Source of the DNA: Mariniflexile sp044335535
Lineage (GTDB): Bacteria; Bacteroidota; Bacteroidia; Flavobacteriales; Flavobacteriaceae
Direction: 5' to 3'
DNA: 64,000 nucleotides
NCBI RefSeq assembly: GCF_044335535.1
Contig: NZ_JBIQVZ010000001.1
Span: forward strand, 992,001-1,056,000
Shown here: piece after piece, positions 62,131 to 64,000 of the stretch
Position numbering within the stretch: the stretch's first letter is position 1
Layout: each line of letters begins with the position of its first letter
Notes under the pieces: generated by a model
The model's input: only the letters and a program-made list of their open reading frames with translations
The model's database searches: none
What the model was told of the DNA's origin: nothing
Translations under genes and position numbers: made by a program

Positions 62131-62731
62131 ACTGTAAATCGCAAAGCATATTGGTTACATCTTCAATAATATTTTGTCCTTTATCGTTATTGTACCAATG
62201 CTGCAAATCTTCTTTAAATGCTGGTGTTAAAATCCCGTATTTGGCTATATAACGGCTTACAAGACTTGTTGCTTCGCTTGGTCTGGGTCCATAGCTATTT
62301 AAAACGTCGCCTGTTTCGGTATCAATCATAATTAATTTAGGTATCGAGCGGCTTTTATTGGTTAAAAACAAGTCCATAAGCTCAGGATTTTCATCGCGAA
62401 GTACAATTTTTAAATTAATATGGTTATTTAATTCCGCTATTTTATTTAACACAGGCAGTACATGAGCCCCATCACCACACCAACTTTCGGCAATAACCAA
62501 CCAAGTAACATCCTGTTCAAATTCGTTAATTCTTTGTTGGACCACTTTCGAAATTTTTAAAGTTTTATCCCAACGGTTCATGCGTTTGTCGTTTAGCTTT
62601 GTAAAGTTTGCTAAAACTCGTGTTTTATCGTTTCCTGTTGTTGTTTTTTGTTCTACTAATTGTTTCATCAACTCTCTGTAAGCTTGATAACTTATGCCTC
62701 GTTTTGTACTCTGAGCTATAATGGATTTCAT
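62114..62731 (-). CDS. Thioredoxin-family protein with single-Cys motif
   Basis: 205 residues from ATG 62731 (an ATG seven codons upstream is possible). The active-site region reads AESWCGDGAHVLPVLNK: the first Cys is kept, the second is replaced. The cis-Pro loop (SRSIPKLIMID) is present. It looks like the PF14595-type thioredoxin group. Function is unknown; disulfide reduction by two cysteines is unlikely. Confidence 0.87.
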   Translation of the reverse strand: MKSIIAQSTKRGISYQAYRELMKQLVEQKTTTGNDKTRVLANFTKLNDKRMNRWDKTLKISKVVQQRINEFEQDVTWLVIAESWCGDGAHVLPVLNKIAELNNHINLKIVLRDENPELMDLFLTNKSRSIPKLIMIDTETGDVLNSYGPRPSEATSLVSRYIAKYGILTPAFKEDLQHWYNNDKGQNIIEDVTNMLCDLQSNVCQ

Positions 62732-62828
62732 GTTGGTTATTTTTTTGAACACTACAAAATTAGCGTCTAGTTATTTTAAATCAGATGATAATTGTCATAC
62801 TTTTACTTTAATATTTACAAAAACCATT

Positions 62829-63395
62829 ATGACTAAAAAACACAGATGCGGTTGGTGTGTTGGCGATGCTTTATATGAAGCATACCACGACCAGGAATGG
62901 GGTGTTCCCGTATATGACGATGCCACCATTTTTGAATTTTTAATTTTAGAAACCTTTCAAGCGGGTTTAAGTTGGATAACCATTTTACGCAAGCGTGAAA
63001 ATTTCAGAGCTGCTTTTGATCATTTTGATTACAAAAAAATAGCAACTTACAATCAAAATAAAATTGATGAGCTGCTACAAGACGCTGGCATTATTCGCAA
63101 TAAACTAAAGGTTAATGCCACCATTACCAATGCCCAAGCTTTTATGAAAATTCAGGAAGAATTTGGAAGCTTTAGCACCTACATTTGGGATTTTGTTGAT
63201 GGCAAACCGATAAAAAACAAGCTGAAAAATTATAAAGAAGCGCCACCTACCACTGCCATTAGTGATGCCTTGAGCAAAGACTTAAAAAAACGAGGTTTTA
63301 AGTTTGTAGGCTCTACTGTTATGTATGCTCATATGCAGGCAACCGGTATGGTTAATGACCATGAGATTGGGTGTTTTAGATATGGAGAGGTTTAA
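62829..63395 (+). CDS. tag: DNA-3-methyladenine glycosylase I
   Basis: Removes 3-methyladenine from DNA. 188 residues from ATG 62829, which begins the family start KHRCGWCVGDALYEAYHDQEWG. It has the zinc ligands (CGW/YHD, and HEIGC at the end), the FEFLILETFQAGLSW helix and the FVDGKP loop. A longer frame from 62721 only adds non-conserved residues. Confidence 0.96.
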   Translation: MTKKHRCGWCVGDALYEAYHDQEWGVPVYDDATIFEFLILETFQAGLSWITILRKRENFRAAFDHFDYKKIATYNQNKIDELLQDAGIIRNKLKVNATITNAQAFMKIQEEFGSFSTYIWDFVDGKPIKNKLKNYKEAPPTTAISDALSKDLKKRGFKFVGSTVMYAHMQATGMVNDHEIGCFRYGEV

Positions 63396-63599
63396 AGTAG
63401 GGGTTTTTAATATTCTTTATTGATTATTTTTTTCTATAACGTAAGTTTTAGTCAACTTATCATATAAATTTTGATTTTTATTTCAGTCTAAAAATCCACC
63501 TACAAAAAACAAACAGCATTTTAAAAATGTAGGCTTTACAGCGGTTTTATTTTCCTCTTATTCGCCTAATCCTTCATCTTAGCGTTAGCCCAAGAAGTT

Positions 63600-64000
63600 T
63601 TAGATGCTTAAATACTTCAAAAATAAGTCTCTAGAAATGTCCTCAGCCCCCAAACTCTCCAGATGGTTGGTGTAGACTTGGCAGTCAATCAGTTTATAAT
63701 GGGTATTTTGAATAAATGTAATAAACGCTACTTTACTGGCATTGCTTATTTTGGCAAACATGCTTTCGCCACAAAACACGCCGTTGTTTAAATCTATACC
63801 GTAAAAACCACCAATTAGCCTGTCTTTATCCCAAACCTCAACCGATTTTGCATAGCCTAAATCGTGCAGTTTTACGTAAGCCTCAATCATGTCGCTAGTA
63901 ATCCAAGTGCCTGCTTGTCCGTCTCGCTTGGCTTTGGAACATGCAGTTATTACCGCCCTAAAATCTTTATTTACCGTAACCACATAGCCTTTATTTTTTA
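63600..64000 (-). CDS. aat: Leucyl/phenylalanyl-tRNA--protein transferase, 5' end cut by the window
   Basis: Adds Leu or Phe to N-terminal Lys/Arg of proteins for N-end-rule decay. The frame is open to the window end, so the GTG at 63983 is internal. Visible: FRAVITACSKAKRDGQAGTW, the catalytic region GGFYGIDLNNGVFCGESMF, and a normal C-terminus. The N-terminal domain is outside. The 204-nt gap after tag shows nothing clear. Confidence 0.93.
   Translation of the reverse strand, partial: KNKGYVVTVNKDFRAVITACSKAKRDGQAGTWITSDMIEAYVKLHDLGYAKSVEVWDKDRLIGGFYGIDLNNGVFCGESMFAKISNASKVAFITFIQNTHYKLIDCQVYTNHLESLGAEDISRDLFLKYLSI

Overview
The window is AT-rich chromosomal DNA of a flavobacterium (Bacteroidota, probably Flavobacteriaceae). 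This rests on SusC/SusD pairs, secreted proteins with a type IX secretion (T9SS) C-terminal tail, an ECF sigma/FecR pair, a fused PlsC-GNAT (OlsF-type) lipid acyltransferase, TAnnTTTG-type -7 promoter boxes, A-rich start regions without clear Shine-Dalgarno sites, and many short dispersed palindromes. I see no rRNA, CRISPR array, prophage or insertion sequence. There is one tRNA.

Core-like left part, 1-33.5 kb. The 3' two thirds of gltB and gltD (glutamate synthase) end at a strong terminator. An inorganic-carbon locus follows: SulP transporter, Usp-like protein, beta-carbonic anhydrase, DUF2490 outer-membrane protein, second SulP with STAS. Convergent fbp is followed by an acetyltransferase / aspartate kinase / OlsF-like run. 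A minus-strand housekeeping stretch holds TM2 and TauE/SafE membrane proteins, VOC and DUF1801 proteins, a D-2-hydroxyacid dehydrogenase, mgtE, rsmA, DUF4286, a TPR protein, a 40-residue peptide gene, serS and ribF. A T9SS metzincin protease points the other way. The pth-rplY-prs group ends at a GIY-YIG gene whose stop codon touches a tRNA-Leu(CAA).

Accessory part, about 33.5-60.9 kb. This region is recombination-scarred. It contains two decayed copies, in opposite orientation near its two ends, of one promoter plus outer-membrane-protein 5' end. It also has a protein made of two sigma-region-2 modules, a second orphan region-2 fused to another gene's tail, and tandem partial copies of the sigma/fecR junction. 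Six copies of a promoter made of direct repeats with a 21-nt period occur here; one drives a MauE-type redox membrane protein, a predicted propeller-like protein and two small exported four-cysteine peptides (DUF6520-like) with matching structured leaders. Next comes a minus-strand system: ECF sigma, FecR, two T9SS repeat proteins, SusC with an STN signalling domain, SusD, an S9 peptidase and a thioredoxin-like lipoprotein. It looks like a self-sensing import and degradation system, plausibly for peptide. An XRE regulator, a class V aminotransferase, a HAMP/PAS/AraC regulator and a STAS-like protein close the region.

Right edge, 61-64 kb: a TonB-like protein, a thioredoxin-fold protein, tag, and the 3' part of aat cut by the window end.

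The best candidate for an undescribed system is the MauE / propeller / four-Cys peptide operon (36.8-39.6 kb). It has its own direct-repeat promoter and repeated leader, and it lies beside a thioredoxin, S9 peptidase and SusCD locus that could handle disulfide-rich peptides. That functional link is inference.
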